NCBI RefSeq assembly: GCF_001046635.1
Contig: NZ_KQ130452.1
Span: forward strand, 191,001-255,000
DNA: 64,000 nt
Origin: Novosphingobium barchaimii LL02
GTDB lineage: Bacteria > Pseudomonadota > Alphaproteobacteria > Sphingomonadales > Sphingomonadaceae
Reading direction: 5' to 3'
Part shown: piece after piece, positions 8,616-17,227 of the stretch
How positions within the stretch are numbered: the first letter of the stretch is position 1
Layout: each line of letters opens with the position of its first letter
The notes under the pieces: generated by a model
Told to the model about the DNA's origin: nothing
The model's database searches: none
What the model saw: only the letters and a program-made list of their open reading frames with translations
Position numbers and translations under genes: made by a program

Positions 8616-10292
8616 TCAGCCGAGCCCGGACTTCGGCAGCAGCGGGACCGGCGGCTCCCCGGGCGCTTTGTTTTCGCTGTGCGGCCCGGCGTCCAGCCAT
8701 TCGCCCAGGTCGCGGGCCGGGCGGGGGCGGCCGTAGAGGTAGCCCTGTCCGGTGATCTCGCCGTACTGGCGCAAGTGGTCGAGAACGTCCTGTGTCTCGA
8801 TGCCTTCGGCGGTGATCGGCAGGTGCAGCCCCTTGCCCAGCGTGGTGACGGCGCGCACGATGGCGGCGCTGTCCTTGTCATCGACGAGGCTGGACACGAA
8901 GCTGCGGTCGATCTTGATGCGGTCGAACGGGAGTTCGCGCAGCTGCCCGATCGAGCTGTAGCCGGTTCCGAAATCGTCGAGGCTGACGCGGATACCCTGG
9001 TTTTTCAGGCTGGTTATCAAGGAACGCACCTGGGCCAGGTTCTGGTGCAGGCAGCTTTCGGTGATCTCCACCTCGAGCCGTTGAGGCGGAAAGTTGGCTT
9101 CCACCAGCATCCGCAGCAGCTTCTGTGCGAACCACGGGTCGCGAAGCTGGATCGGCGAGATGTTTACCGCCAGTGTCAGGCGCGGGTCCCATGCCCGGGC
9201 ATCTTCGAGGGCCTGCGCGATCACGCTTTGCGAAAGTTCTGCGATGACGCCGATATCCTCGGCGACGGGGATGAAGATGTCGGGCGCGACGATCCCGAAT
9301 TGCGGCGAGTCCCAGCGCGCCAGCATCTCGAAACCGATCAGTTCGCCGGTCTGCAGGTCGATCTGCTGTTCGTAGAAGGGCACGAATTGGCCGCGCGGGA
9401 TGCCCTGGCGGATGCCGTTCTCCAACTCGGAGCGAAAGCGCATCTCGTCGGCCATGTGCGCCTCGAACCACGAGAAGCCGTTCCGGCCCTGCCGTTTGGA
9501 GTGGTACATGGCGATATCGGCCATTTCGAACAACGAACTGACCCGCCCGGCCGGCGATTCGCCAGCGAGATCTGAACGCGACAGGCCGATCGAGGCGCTG
9601 ACCGCAATATTCACGGCGTTGATCCGCGCGGATTCGCCGATCGAGGCGACCAGCACTTTGGCGATATGATCGACGAATTCGGGGCGCTGCCGATCGAAGG
9701 GCAGGGCAACGGCGAATTCGTCGCCGCCGATGCGCCCTACAAGAGCGCCGCGCGGCAGCGCCGCGCCAATGCGGCGAGCGCATTCGCACAGCAGCAGGTC
9801 GCCGACCGAATGGCCGTTGTGGTCATTGACCTGTTTGAAATTGTCGAGGTCGATCATCATCAGCGCGGTCGCCCGATGCTGATCCTCCCCATGGTTCATG
9901 CCGGGGCCGGCACTCTGGGCAATCAGCGCATCGACGCCGGCATTGAAGCTGCGGCGGTTGAGGAAGCCGGTCAGCGGATCGGTTTCAGCCAGTCGGCGCG
10001 CGGCGTTTTCGGCCGTCTTGCCGGCCGCGATTTCTTCGCAGAGTTGGCGGTAGCGGCTCCAGCCGAAGATGATGATGGCGATGTTGAGGAGGAAGGCGTC
10101 GAGCATGAAGCGGTCCGGTCCCGGACCCTCGCCCCTGAGCGAACGCACGACGGCCGGGCCGATTTCGCTGCCCGTCGCGACGAAGAGGATGATCGCCGCC
10201 GTGACGATGCCCAGCGCGACGACGTCGACCTGCCTTCCGGCGGCGGTGTCTTCGCTGTCGTTGCCGGCAATCTGGAATTTCACTGCGCGCAC
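8616..10292 (-). CDS. Membrane-anchored GGDEF-EAL cyclic-di-GMP protein
   Basis: This 558-residue protein has two transmembrane segments (~20-40 and ~62-80) with almost no periplasmic sensor between them, then a GGDEF domain (~105-275) and an EAL domain (~285-535). The diguanylate cyclase signature is intact (GRIGGDEFAV), but no RxxD inhibitory site sits five residues upstream of it. In the EAL domain the signature reads EML, while downstream residues typical of active phosphodiesterases are kept (NISPIQLRD, DDFGTGYSS, TAEGIET). It may therefore make or break c-di-GMP; the balance cannot be read from sequence. The GTG at 10292 has an AGGGGG ribosome site 8 bases upstream. Confidence 0.9.
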   Translation of the reverse strand: MRAVKFQIAGNDSEDTAAGRQVDVVALGIVTAAIILFVATGSEIGPAVVRSLRGEGPGPDRFMLDAFLLNIAIIIFGWSRYRQLCEEIAAGKTAENAARRLAETDPLTGFLNRRSFNAGVDALIAQSAGPGMNHGEDQHRATALMMIDLDNFKQVNDHNGHSVGDLLLCECARRIGAALPRGALVGRIGGDEFAVALPFDRQRPEFVDHIAKVLVASIGESARINAVNIAVSASIGLSRSDLAGESPAGRVSSLFEMADIAMYHSKRQGRNGFSWFEAHMADEMRFRSELENGIRQGIPRGQFVPFYEQQIDLQTGELIGFEMLARWDSPQFGIVAPDIFIPVAEDIGVIAELSQSVIAQALEDARAWDPRLTLAVNISPIQLRDPWFAQKLLRMLVEANFPPQRLEVEITESCLHQNLAQVRSLITSLKNQGIRVSLDDFGTGYSSIGQLRELPFDRIKIDRSFVSSLVDDKDSAAIVRAVTTLGKGLHLPITAEGIETQDVLDHLRQYGEITGQGYLYGRPRPARDLGEWLDAGPHSENKAPGEPPVPLLPKSGLG

Positions 10293-10408
10293 TGACGTGG
10301 CCCCCTAGGGTGTCGCCCCTAAGTCTCCTGCCCTAAGTAAACGCTCTGAAGTATTGGTTAAGATCAAGGCCGCCGCCTCGGATCAGGTCCGGTGCGGCGG
10401 CATTTGGG

Positions 10409-11344
10409 TCACATCTTCAGGCCGATCTCGCGCAGGCGCTCCTGGAGATAGTCGTCGGCGGTGATCGTCTCCGGGTAACGGTCAGGGTTCGATTCGCTGA
10501 CGCATTCGGGCAGGGTGACGAAGGGGAAGTCGCTGCGCAGGTGCAGGAAGAAAGGCATCGAGTAGCGGGCGTGGCCGGCCCGCTCGCCCTCGGGATTGCG
10601 CACGCGGTGGGTGGTGGAGGGCAGGACGTGGTTGGTCAGTCGCTGCAGCATGTCGCCGATATTGACCACGATCGCGCCTTCGGGCGGGGCGATGGACAGC
10701 CAGCGCCCATCCTTGCCGAGCAGTTCGAGACCCGCTTCCTGCGCGCCGAGCAGCAGGGTGATTAGGTTGATGTCCTCATGCGCGCCGGCGCGGATGGCGC
10801 CGCCGGAACCCTCGCCCACGGGGGGATAGTGCAGCAGGCGCATGACCGAGTTGCCGTCGTCGATCGCGGGGTCGAACCAGTGCGCGTCGAGCCCCAGGTC
10901 GATGGCGATGGCCGAGAGAACCTTGGCGCCGGCCTCATCGAACTGGGCGTAGAGCTGCGTGAACGTCTCGCGGAAACCGGGGATCTCGGTGGGCCAGACA
11001 TTGGGCGGCATCGAGGCGGCGAGGGGCGAGTTCGCTGGCACATCGCGGCCGACGTGCCAGAATTCCTTGAGGTCCTTCTCGCTGGCACCCTTGGCCACTT
11101 CGGTGCGGAACGGCGTGTAGCCGCGCGCGCCGCCCTGGCCTGGAATGAAGTACTTCTGCTTGGTTTCCACCGGCAGGGCGAAGAATTCCCCGGTCAGCTG
11201 CCAGGCGCGCTCGATCAGGGCAGGGTCGATGCCGTGGTCGCGGATCATCGCGAACCCGAAGGTGCGAAAGCTCTCACCGATGCGCGCGGGCAGGTCTGCC
11301 CGGTCTGCATCGAGGCTGAGGACGGGAATTTCGGCTAGGTCCAT
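10409..11344 (-). CDS. Isopenicillin N synthase-like 2-oxoglutarate/Fe(II) dioxygenase
   Basis: The 311-residue protein has the N-terminal DIOX_N region (MDLAEIPVLSLDADRADL, then RDHGID) and a C-terminal 2OG-Fe(II) oxygenase domain. The iron triad is visible: HED in AHEDINLITLL, with the distal histidine in STTHRVRNPEGER. The 2-oxoglutarate-binding arginine is in the following RYSMPFF motif. The family hydroxylates or desaturates small molecules; the substrate here cannot be predicted. The ATG at 11344 starts the conserved region, and the upstream extension would run into the divergent EVE-domain gene. A 79-bp gap holds both promoters. Confidence 0.88.
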   Translation of the reverse strand: MDLAEIPVLSLDADRADLPARIGESFRTFGFAMIRDHGIDPALIERAWQLTGEFFALPVETKQKYFIPGQGGARGYTPFRTEVAKGASEKDLKEFWHVGRDVPANSPLAASMPPNVWPTEIPGFRETFTQLYAQFDEAGAKVLSAIAIDLGLDAHWFDPAIDDGNSVMRLLHYPPVGEGSGGAIRAGAHEDINLITLLLGAQEAGLELLGKDGRWLSIAPPEGAIVVNIGDMLQRLTNHVLPSTTHRVRNPEGERAGHARYSMPFFLHLRSDFPFVTLPECVSESNPDRYPETITADDYLQERLREIGLKM

Positions 11345-11423
11345 GGTAGTGCAATCCGTGATGAATCGATATGTCGCCCGCTTTAGTGGCTTGCGGGCTG
11401 GACATGAAATGGAAAGGTGAGCG

Positions 11424-11837
11424 ATGGGCAAGAGTTACTGGCTGATGAAGTCTGAACCGGACGCATACGGCTGGGACGACCTCGTCGCCGAGGGCGAAGG
11501 CACCTGGGACGGCGTGCGCAACCATCGCGCCGCTGGCAACCTGCGCGCCATGCAGGTAGGGGACGAGGTGTTCTTCTATCACTCCAACATCGGCAAGGAA
11601 ATCATCGGGATTGCCGAGGTCAGCAAGGCCGGAATCGCCGACCCGAGCGATCCGGAAGGCAAGTGGGCCGCAGTGAAGGTGAAACCGGTGCGCAAGCTGA
11701 AGCGCACGGTCACTCTCAAGCAGGCGAAGGCCGATCCGAAGCTGGCGGAGATGGAACTGGTGAAGTTCTCGCGCCTGTCGGTAATGGCGGTCACGCCCGA
11801 GGAATGGGACCACGTACTGTCGCTGGCAGGCGGCTGA
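11424..11837 (+). CDS. EVE domain-containing protein (THYN1-like)
   Basis: The 137-residue protein is essentially one EVE domain, a PUA-like fold: SYWLMKSEPDAYGWDDL at the start, then WDGVRNHRAAGNLRAM, GDEVFFYHSN and the PDP-like LKQAKADPKL region. EVE domains are predicted or shown to bind modified bases in DNA or RNA. A purine-rich ribosome site (GGAAAGG) precedes the ATG at 11424. It is divergent from the dioxygenase gene and upstream of csbD, with 120 bp between. Confidence 0.92.
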   Translation: MGKSYWLMKSEPDAYGWDDLVAEGEGTWDGVRNHRAAGNLRAMQVGDEVFFYHSNIGKEIIGIAEVSKAGIADPSDPEGKWAAVKVKPVRKLKRTVTLKQAKADPKLAEMELVKFSRLSVMAVTPEEWDHVLSLAGG

Positions 11838-11875
11838 TTCATGCCCCGCGATCGGGCCTGATGCGGTGGACCGAT

Positions 11876-11901
11876 GCAACCTTTGGCGATCCCGATGCGT
11901 T
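11876..11901 (+). promoter_or_regulatory. Possible EcfG-type general stress promoter upstream of csbD
   Basis: GCAAC at 11876-11880, a 17-bp spacer and CGTT at 11898-11901 differ from the known alphaproteobacterial EcfG consensus (GGAAC, 16-17 bp, CGTT) by one base. The expected transcript start lies about 50 bases before the csbD ATG. CsbD proteins are often general-stress genes, which fits, but one mismatch in a five-base box leaves this tentative. Confidence 0.4.
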
Positions 11902-11957
11902 GATCTCACTGAAGACGGCGGATCGTTCCGCTGCCGCAAAATCAAGGACATAAGGCC

Positions 11958-12140
11958 ATGGGTAAGCTCACGGACACCGCCAAGGGTCTCGCCAACGAAG
12001 TCGCAGGTAACGCCAAGCAGGCTCTCGGCGATGCGCGTAACGATCCGGCTCAGAAGGCCGAAGGCGTCGCCCAGGAAAAGAAGGGCGAACTGCAGCAGGC
12101 TTCCGGCAAGGTGAAGGGCGCCCTCGGCGACAGCATCTGA
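11958..12140 (+). CDS. CsbD-like stress protein
   Basis: The 60-residue, highly charged protein is rich in Ala, Lys, Gln and Gly and has no hydrophobic core. Its pattern is typical of CsbD: GLANEVAGNAKQALG, then KAEGVAQEKKGELQQASGKVKG. These proteins are abundant under stress in many bacteria; their biochemical role is unknown. An AAGGA ribosome site lies 9 bases before the ATG. It is monocistronic, with a possible EcfG promoter upstream and a clear terminator downstream. Confidence 0.92.
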   Translation: MGKLTDTAKGLANEVAGNAKQALGDARNDPAQKAEGVAQEKKGELQQASGKVKGALGDSI

Positions 12141-12166
12141 CCGCACGCACCATCATTTAATCGGAC

Positions 12167-12193
12167 AAGGGCTGCCTTCGGGTGGCCCTTTTT
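12167..12193 (+). terminator. Rho-independent terminator of csbD
   Basis: A ten-pair stem (AAGGGCTGCC/GGTGGCCCTT, two G-U pairs) is capped by a TTCG tetraloop and ends in a run of T residues, 27 bases after the csbD stop codon. Confidence 0.85.
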
Positions 12194-12303
12194 CGTTGGT
12201 GTTCCAGCGCTTGATGGAGAAGATTTAAGGGGGGCGTCCCGTTTCGGGAAGCAGCGGCCGGCGCACTTTACGGAATAGTAAACAAATCGTTAAGACGTGC
12301 ATT

Positions 12304-12531
12304 ATGCGAAGCATGACACGTCGCGCACTAGTCCTCACGCAGGAGTCGGCCGGACACTGGTTCCGTCGCTCGCTGCCGCCCCACGTCTTCAGCGATCCGC
12401 TTCCGGCGGACGTGGAGGCAGGGGAAAATCTGGAAGCCGCCCGCCGCTGGCGGCTAAGCGGCGGCGACTGGAAGGGCTTCATGGCCACTTACTGCGCCAG
12501 CTTCGTCGCCATCACCGTGTTTATCGCCTGA
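12304..12531 (+). CDS. Small hypothetical protein, 75 aa, C-terminal hydrophobic segment
   Basis: I do not recognise this family. The product has a basic N-terminus (MRSMTRRALVLTQESAGHW), a middle stretch with DVEAGENLEAARRWRLSGGDWKGF, and a C-terminal hydrophobic segment (~58-75) that could insert in the membrane. The ATG at 12304 or a second at 12313 could start it; neither has a strong ribosome site. Upstream DNA is unusually AT-rich for this genome (around 12270-12300), which suits a promoter. It is convergent with the LplT-like gene; a GC-rich inverted repeat at 12543-12562 lies between. Confidence 0.5.
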   Translation: MRSMTRRALVLTQESAGHWFRRSLPPHVFSDPLPADVEAGENLEAARRWRLSGGDWKGFMATYCASFVAITVFIA

Positions 12532-12570
12532 CGCGCCGGTTCTTCCCCCGGCGGGGGGAAGCAACAATCA

Positions 12571-13884
12571 TCAGGCGGCCAGCGCGGCCTTTTCCGCGCG
12601 GAAAAGCAGGTGGCCCAGCCAGGCCGACGCACCGCAGCCCAGCGCCACGATCAGCAGCTGCTGCGCGACGGCGACACCCATCAGCGTCATTACGCCGGTG
12701 GCCAGTGAGCCCACCACCATCGCGCCCGAGTTGACGATGTTGTTCGCCGCGATCGTCCGCGCCGTTTGCGACTTTTCGACGAAGGTGGTGAGGAAGGCGT
12801 AAAGCGGCACGACGAACATGCCGCCGCAAATCGCGATACCCAGCAGCGTCAGCATCAGCGGTGCGGCCAGCGGCTGGATCACGAAAGTCGAGACGTCCAT
12901 CATCACGTCCGGCCCGGTGTGGGGCGGCCAGATGCGGCACACCTGCTGGAAGGCGATCAGGAACACACCCATGCCGATCACCGAAATCGGAGACCAGCGT
13001 GCCGAGACGGTGCCTTTGAGCAGCGCGTTGATGGCCACCGAGCCGATCGCCACGCCGACCGAGAAGATCACCAGGAACAGGCTCGCCACTTCCTTGCTGG
13101 CGCGCAGCATGTTCTTGGCGAGCGGCGGGAACTGGATGAACAGCACGGTGCCGATCGCCCAGAAGAAGCTGATCGCGCAGATCGCCAGGAACACCCGGCG
13201 GTCCTTCATCGTCGTGCGCACCAGGTTGATGGAGGCGCGCACGAAGTGATAGTCGAGCGGCTCGGGCTCGCACAGCGGCGGGGCGGGGGGAACTTGCCGG
13301 CCGGCGAAAAAGCCGATGCAGGCGACCACGATGACCCCGATCGCGGCATGTTCCACATTGATCCAGCCCGCCACGATGGTGCCGGCCAGCACGGCGATGT
13401 AGGTTCCTGCCTCTACCAGTCCGGTGCCCGAAAGGACTTCGCCGTCGCGCAGGTGCTGGGGCAGGATCGCATACTTGATCGGGCCGAAGAAGGTCGAATG
13501 CACCCCCATCGCGAACAGCGCCACCAGCATCAGCGGCATCGCCACGCTGTCCAGCGAGGCACCTTGCCACGCCAGCGCCAGCCCGGCGCCGCCGATCAGC
13601 ATGATGACGATCTCGCAGCCCTTGATGATGCGGATCAGCTTCGCCTTATCGCGCATGTCGGCCAGTTGCCCGGCGAGCGCGGAGAGCAGGAAGAAGGGGA
13701 GAATGAAGATCGCCGAGGCCATCGCACTGAAGCGGGCCTCCTGCGCTTCGGAGTGATACACCTCGTATACCACGAAGAGAATCATCGCATTCTTGAACAG
13801 ATTGTCGTTGAACGCGCCGAGCAGCTGGGTGACGAAAAGGGGGAGGAAACGTCGGGCCCGGATGAGTTGGGTCGTCGTGGTCAT
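12571..13884 (-). CDS. MFS transporter, lysophospholipid transporter (LplT)-like
   Basis: The 437-residue protein has about 11-12 membrane segments. Its N-terminal half is typical of the LplT branch of the major facilitator superfamily: RRFLPLFVTQLLGAFNDNLFK, then HSTFFGPIKYAILPQHL. LplT flips lysophospholipids into the cytosol for reacylation. No fused or adjacent acyltransferase (Aas) is present here, so the substrate is inferred from the family only. The ATG at 13884 (MTTTTQLIRARRF) is chosen over an upstream non-ATG extension of 37 residues that lacks conservation-like features. It is divergent from pgsA, another phospholipid gene, with 133 bp between. Confidence 0.82.
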   Translation of the reverse strand: MTTTTQLIRARRFLPLFVTQLLGAFNDNLFKNAMILFVVYEVYHSEAQEARFSAMASAIFILPFFLLSALAGQLADMRDKAKLIRIIKGCEIVIMLIGGAGLALAWQGASLDSVAMPLMLVALFAMGVHSTFFGPIKYAILPQHLRDGEVLSGTGLVEAGTYIAVLAGTIVAGWINVEHAAIGVIVVACIGFFAGRQVPPAPPLCEPEPLDYHFVRASINLVRTTMKDRRVFLAICAISFFWAIGTVLFIQFPPLAKNMLRASKEVASLFLVIFSVGVAIGSVAINALLKGTVSARWSPISVIGMGVFLIAFQQVCRIWPPHTGPDVMMDVSTFVIQPLAAPLMLTLLGIAICGGMFVVPLYAFLTTFVEKSQTARTIAANNIVNSGAMVVGSLATGVMTLMGVAVAQQLLIVALGCGASAWLGHLLFRAEKAALAA

Positions 13885-14017
13885 GATCGAAACGTGCCGC
13901 CGGCGTTTGAAACTCTGGAAATTCTGGTCGCCGCGACACTTAATGCGGTGGGGCGGGGGCACAACCCCCGTTGAGCACTTTATTCCCGTCGCCATTGCGG
14001 GCTATGGCGGTGTCACC

Positions 14018-14611
14018 ATGCTGACGCTGCCGAACATCCTCACCCTTTCGCGTATCTTCGCGGTGCCGCTGCTGGCGTTCCTGCTGTGGTGGCCCAAGTG
14101 GGAGTTCGGCTACGGCCTAGCCTTCGGGCTCTACTGCCTGATGGGCATCACCGATTATTTCGACGGTTATCTTGCCCGTTCGAGCGGGACGGTCTCGAAG
14201 CTGGGCGTGTTCCTCGATCCCATTGCCGACAAGATCATGATCGCGGCGGTGATCCTTGTGCTCACCGCGCAAGGCATCCTGCGCGGCCCCTACGTGGGCG
14301 ATGCGCATGTGATCGCGGGCCTGGTGATCCTGATCCGCGAGATTGCCGTCTCCGGCCTGCGCGAGTTCCTCGGGGGTCTGCAGGTGTCGGTGCCGGTCAG
14401 CCGCCTCGCCAAGTGGAAGACGACGTTCCAGTTCATCTCGCTGGGCGCGCTGATCCTGGGCGTGGCGATGCCGTGGTGGAACCTGTGGGTGGGCGGGCTG
14501 GAGATCAATGTGCCGCATACCGTCGGCCTCACCACGCTGTGGGCCGCAGCGGTGCTGACGCTGGTGACGGGCTGGGACTATATGCGCGCCGGCCTCAAGT
14601 ACATGGACTGA
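14018..14611 (+). CDS. pgsA: CDP-diacylglycerol-glycerol-3-phosphate 3-phosphatidyltransferase
   Basis: This 197-residue inner-membrane enzyme makes phosphatidylglycerol phosphate, the committed step to phosphatidylglycerol and cardiolipin. The CDP-alcohol phosphatidyltransferase motif is complete: DYFDGYLAR, eight residues, G, three, D, three, D (ending FLDPIADK). The N-terminus MLTLPNILTLSRIFAVPLL is characteristic. The ATG at 14018 is used because an upstream in-frame extension would overlap the divergent transporter gene. Confidence 0.94.
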   Translation: MLTLPNILTLSRIFAVPLLAFLLWWPKWEFGYGLAFGLYCLMGITDYFDGYLARSSGTVSKLGVFLDPIADKIMIAAVILVLTAQGILRGPYVGDAHVIAGLVILIREIAVSGLREFLGGLQVSVPVSRLAKWKTTFQFISLGALILGVAMPWWNLWVGGLEINVPHTVGLTTLWAAAVLTLVTGWDYMRAGLKYMD

Positions 14612-14751
14612 TGGTGCGCATTCGTGTTGCGCAATTGTAAACAGCCGGTGCGATCCTCGCGCTTGGCTGCTACGGCATCGCCCCTAGATCGCAGGTTCGG
14701 CAGGGTAGGGCCTGCGCCAAGGAGCCTGTCATCACCGCCACCACACCTGCC

Positions 14752-15930
14752 ATGACCATGGCGACGCCAGCCGCGCCTGCCAGCCCGTTGGGCAAGCCGG
14801 TGATCTTTGCGCTGGCTGCCGCGGCCGGGCTGACTGTCGCCAACATCTACTACAACCAGCCGATGATCGGGCTGATGGAGCGCGAGGTTTCGGGCGCCGC
14901 GATCACGTATGTCCCGACCGCGACGCAGCTGGGCTATGCCGTGGGCCTTATCGCTCTGGTGCCGCTGGGCGACCTTGTGGAGCGCAAGCGGCTCATTGTC
15001 ATGCAGTGCCTGGCGCTGACCGTCGCGCTGGCGCTGGTCGCCATCGCTCCCAGTGCAGGACTGATACTGGCGGCTTCTCTGGGTGTGGGCCTGCTCGCCT
15101 CGGTCGCGCAGCAGATCGTTCCGTTCGCCGCCAATCTCGCGCCTGACAAGCGGCGCGGTGCGGTGGTTGGCACGGTCATGGCCGGACTGCTCTGCGGTAT
15201 CCTGCTGAGCCGGACCCTTGCGGGATTCGTTGCCGGGGTTTTCGGCTGGCGCGAGATGTTCTGGCTGGCGGTCCCGCTGTGCCTGCTTACGGCCGGGCTG
15301 ATGGCACTGATGCTGCCGCGCAGCCGTCCGCAGGACACCGGCATGACCTATGGCGGGCTGCTGGCTTCGTTATGGGCGCTATGGCGCGAGTTTCCAGCGC
15401 TGCGACTGGCAGCGTATACCCAGTGCACGCAGTTTGGCGTGTTCAGCGTATTCTGGACGATCCTGGCGCTGCGGCTGCAGGAACCGCGCTTCGGCATGGG
15501 CCCGGAAGCGGCGGGTCTGTTCGGCGTACTGGGAGCAGCGGGCGTTCTGGCCGCGCCCATCGCTGGGCGAATCGCCGACAGGCGCGGACCTGGCCGTGTG
15601 ATCGTCATGGCCAGCGCGTTGACGCTGGTATCGTGGCTGGTCTTCGGGCTGTGGCAGTCGGTCGCGGGATTGGTGGTGGGCGTGCTGCTGATGGACTTCG
15701 CGGTGCAGGCCAGCCAGGTCTCGAACCAAAGCATCATTTATGCTCTGCGCCCCGAAGCCCGATCGCGCATCAACACGGTCTACATGGCGATGATGTTCCT
15801 GGCCGGTGCCGCCAGTTCGGGGGCGGCAACGGCAGTCTGGCATGGCTGGGGCTGGAGCGGCGTATCGGTGCTGGGCACCGCCATCGCAGCGGTTGGCCTT
15901 GCGTTGCAGGGGCTGCGGCGCAAGGGTTAA
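14752..15930 (+). CDS. MFS transporter (DHA1-type drug/metabolite exporter-like)
   Basis: The 392-residue protein has 12 predicted membrane segments. It begins with the ANIYYNQPMIGLM motif seen in a widespread group of MFS exporters, and carries the loop motifs GDLVERKRLI and GRIADRRGPGR. The substrate is unknown. The start is uncertain: ATG codons at 14752 and 14758 lack a close ribosome site, while a perfect AAGGAG at 14719-14724 sits 6 bases before an in-frame ATC at 14731 (see findings). It is convergent with oxyR; regulation is not evident. Confidence 0.85.
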   Translation: MTMATPAAPASPLGKPVIFALAAAAGLTVANIYYNQPMIGLMEREVSGAAITYVPTATQLGYAVGLIALVPLGDLVERKRLIVMQCLALTVALALVAIAPSAGLILAASLGVGLLASVAQQIVPFAANLAPDKRRGAVVGTVMAGLLCGILLSRTLAGFVAGVFGWREMFWLAVPLCLLTAGLMALMLPRSRPQDTGMTYGGLLASLWALWREFPALRLAAYTQCTQFGVFSVFWTILALRLQEPRFGMGPEAAGLFGVLGAAGVLAAPIAGRIADRRGPGRVIVMASALTLVSWLVFGLWQSVAGLVVGVLLMDFAVQASQVSNQSIIYALRPEARSRINTVYMAMMFLAGAASSGAATAVWHGWGWSGVSVLGTAIAAVGLALQGLRRKG

Positions 15931-15996
15931 AGCCCGCCGGGCGCCTGAACATTTTTCAAGGCGCGATACGTCAGCATCCGGACGCCTCGGCGTCAG

Positions 15997-16893
15997 TCAT
16001 CCCGCGCGCAGTTCGTCCGCCAGTAGCCGGAATTCGTCGGAACGCGGCGAATTCTTGCGCCAAACCAACGCGATCTCGCGGTTGGCATTGGGCGAATTGA
16101 GCGGCCGGGCGACGACGTTGGTGCCGTTGAGAATGCCAGCATCCAGCGCCATTTCCGGCAGCATCGTCAGCCCCAGCCCATTATCGACCATCTGCACCAG
16201 CGTGTGCAGGCTGGTGCCGATCATCGTCGCGCTGGCGCGCAGTTCCGGCCGGTTGCAGGCGGCGAGCGCGTGATCCTTGAGGCAGTGCCCGTCCTCCAGC
16301 AACAGCAGGCGGTGCTCGTCGATGATGTCGGCGCTGACTTCGGCGGGGGGCATGCGCGGATCGTCGCCGGGGAAGGCGACGAAGAACGCGTCCAGCTCGA
16401 TCGTTTCCTTCTCCACCTCGCCGGCGGGATAGGGCAGGGCGAGCAACACGCAGTCGGCTCGGCCGTGGTGAAGCGATTCGACCGCCGCAGCGCTGGGTTC
16501 CTCGCGCAGGAACAGCTTGAGGTTTGGGCGCTCGCGCCGCAGGCGCGGCAACATGCGCGGCAGCAGGAACGGGGCGATCGTGGGAATCACGCTCATCCGC
16601 AATTCGCCCGAGAGCGGCTTGCCGCTGGACTGGACGAGATCGGAGAGTTCTTCGGTTTCGCGCAGGATGCGATGTGCCTTGGCGACAACCGAATTGCCCA
16701 GTGGAGTAAAGCGAACTGCGCGCTTGGTGCGTTCCACCAAGGTCACGCCGAGGAGTGTTTCAAGATCACGCAGGCCAGCCGAAAGCGTCGATTGCGAGAC
16801 GAAGCAGGCATCGGCGGCGCGGCCGAAATGGCCATGCTCGTGAAGGGAGACGAGGTACTGGAGCTGCTTGAGCGTGGGCTGATAGACGGTCAC
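15997..16893 (-). CDS. oxyR: Hydrogen peroxide-sensing LysR regulator OxyR
   Basis: In the 298-residue form this is a LysR regulator with an N-terminal winged helix (LKQLQYLVSLHEHGHFGRAAD, with SQSTLSAGLRDLE as the recognition segment) and a C-terminal sensor domain. It belongs to OxyR because the sensor contains LLLEDGHCLKDHALAAC: the two redox cysteines (C204, C213) nine residues apart, as C199/C208 in E. coli. Oxidation to a disulfide activates peroxide-defence genes. A GTG at 16893 gives the usual N-terminus; a TTG at 16929 would add 12 residues. No catalase or ahpCF neighbour lies in the window. Confidence 0.92.
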   Translation of the reverse strand: MTVYQPTLKQLQYLVSLHEHGHFGRAADACFVSQSTLSAGLRDLETLLGVTLVERTKRAVRFTPLGNSVVAKAHRILRETEELSDLVQSSGKPLSGELRMSVIPTIAPFLLPRMLPRLRRERPNLKLFLREEPSAAAVESLHHGRADCVLLALPYPAGEVEKETIELDAFFVAFPGDDPRMPPAEVSADIIDEHRLLLLEDGHCLKDHALAACNRPELRASATMIGTSLHTLVQMVDNGLGLTMLPEMALDAGILNGTNVVARPLNSPNANREIALVWRKNSPRSDEFRLLADELRAG

Positions 16894-17227
16894 CCGCAGG
16901 CTATCGCATGAACCGCGCAGGGACGCCAACTGTTAGCGCGCCGACATTCCGTTACCGAACCCGAAATCCTGTAAAATCGGGGGGTGGTAGTCGCTCCGTA
17001 TTGCCATCACTACCTGCGACCGCAGGGCGTGCTAACCCTCGGATATGGTAATTGTTTTTGGCATCCTGCGACGTTTGTTGCGCCCGCTTCGGCAACGGTC
17101 CTGCGCTCACGGCGAAGTGGAGTGCCTGCTCCGTTCGCCTTGCGTAAAGTGCTGGAGCGACAGTTACCCCTGAGGGAGGGGGCACCGCCATGGCGAAAGC
17201 GCTTTCACGCGGTCGCCATGGCGGGAC
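16894..17227. other. Intergenic region between oxyR and rnd
   Basis: About 330 bases without a recognisable gene. It holds the oxyR promoter (not pinned down). On the plus strand there is a 13-codon open frame (17190-17231, MAKALSRGRHGGT) behind a very strong purine-rich site (GAGGGAGGGGG, 7 bases before ATG). The 10-base palindrome CGCCATGGCG-like core occurs twice (near 17187-17196 and 17214-17223), flanking GAAAGCGCTTTC, so this end can fold and may serve as the rnd transcript end. No certain function. Confidence 0.35.

Noticed and set aside
12541-12565. Rho-independent terminator between the 75-aa gene and the LplT-like gene
   Set aside because: The inverted repeat (TTCCCCC/GGGGGGAA type) is real but short and has no T-run in either direction; not listed as a feature.
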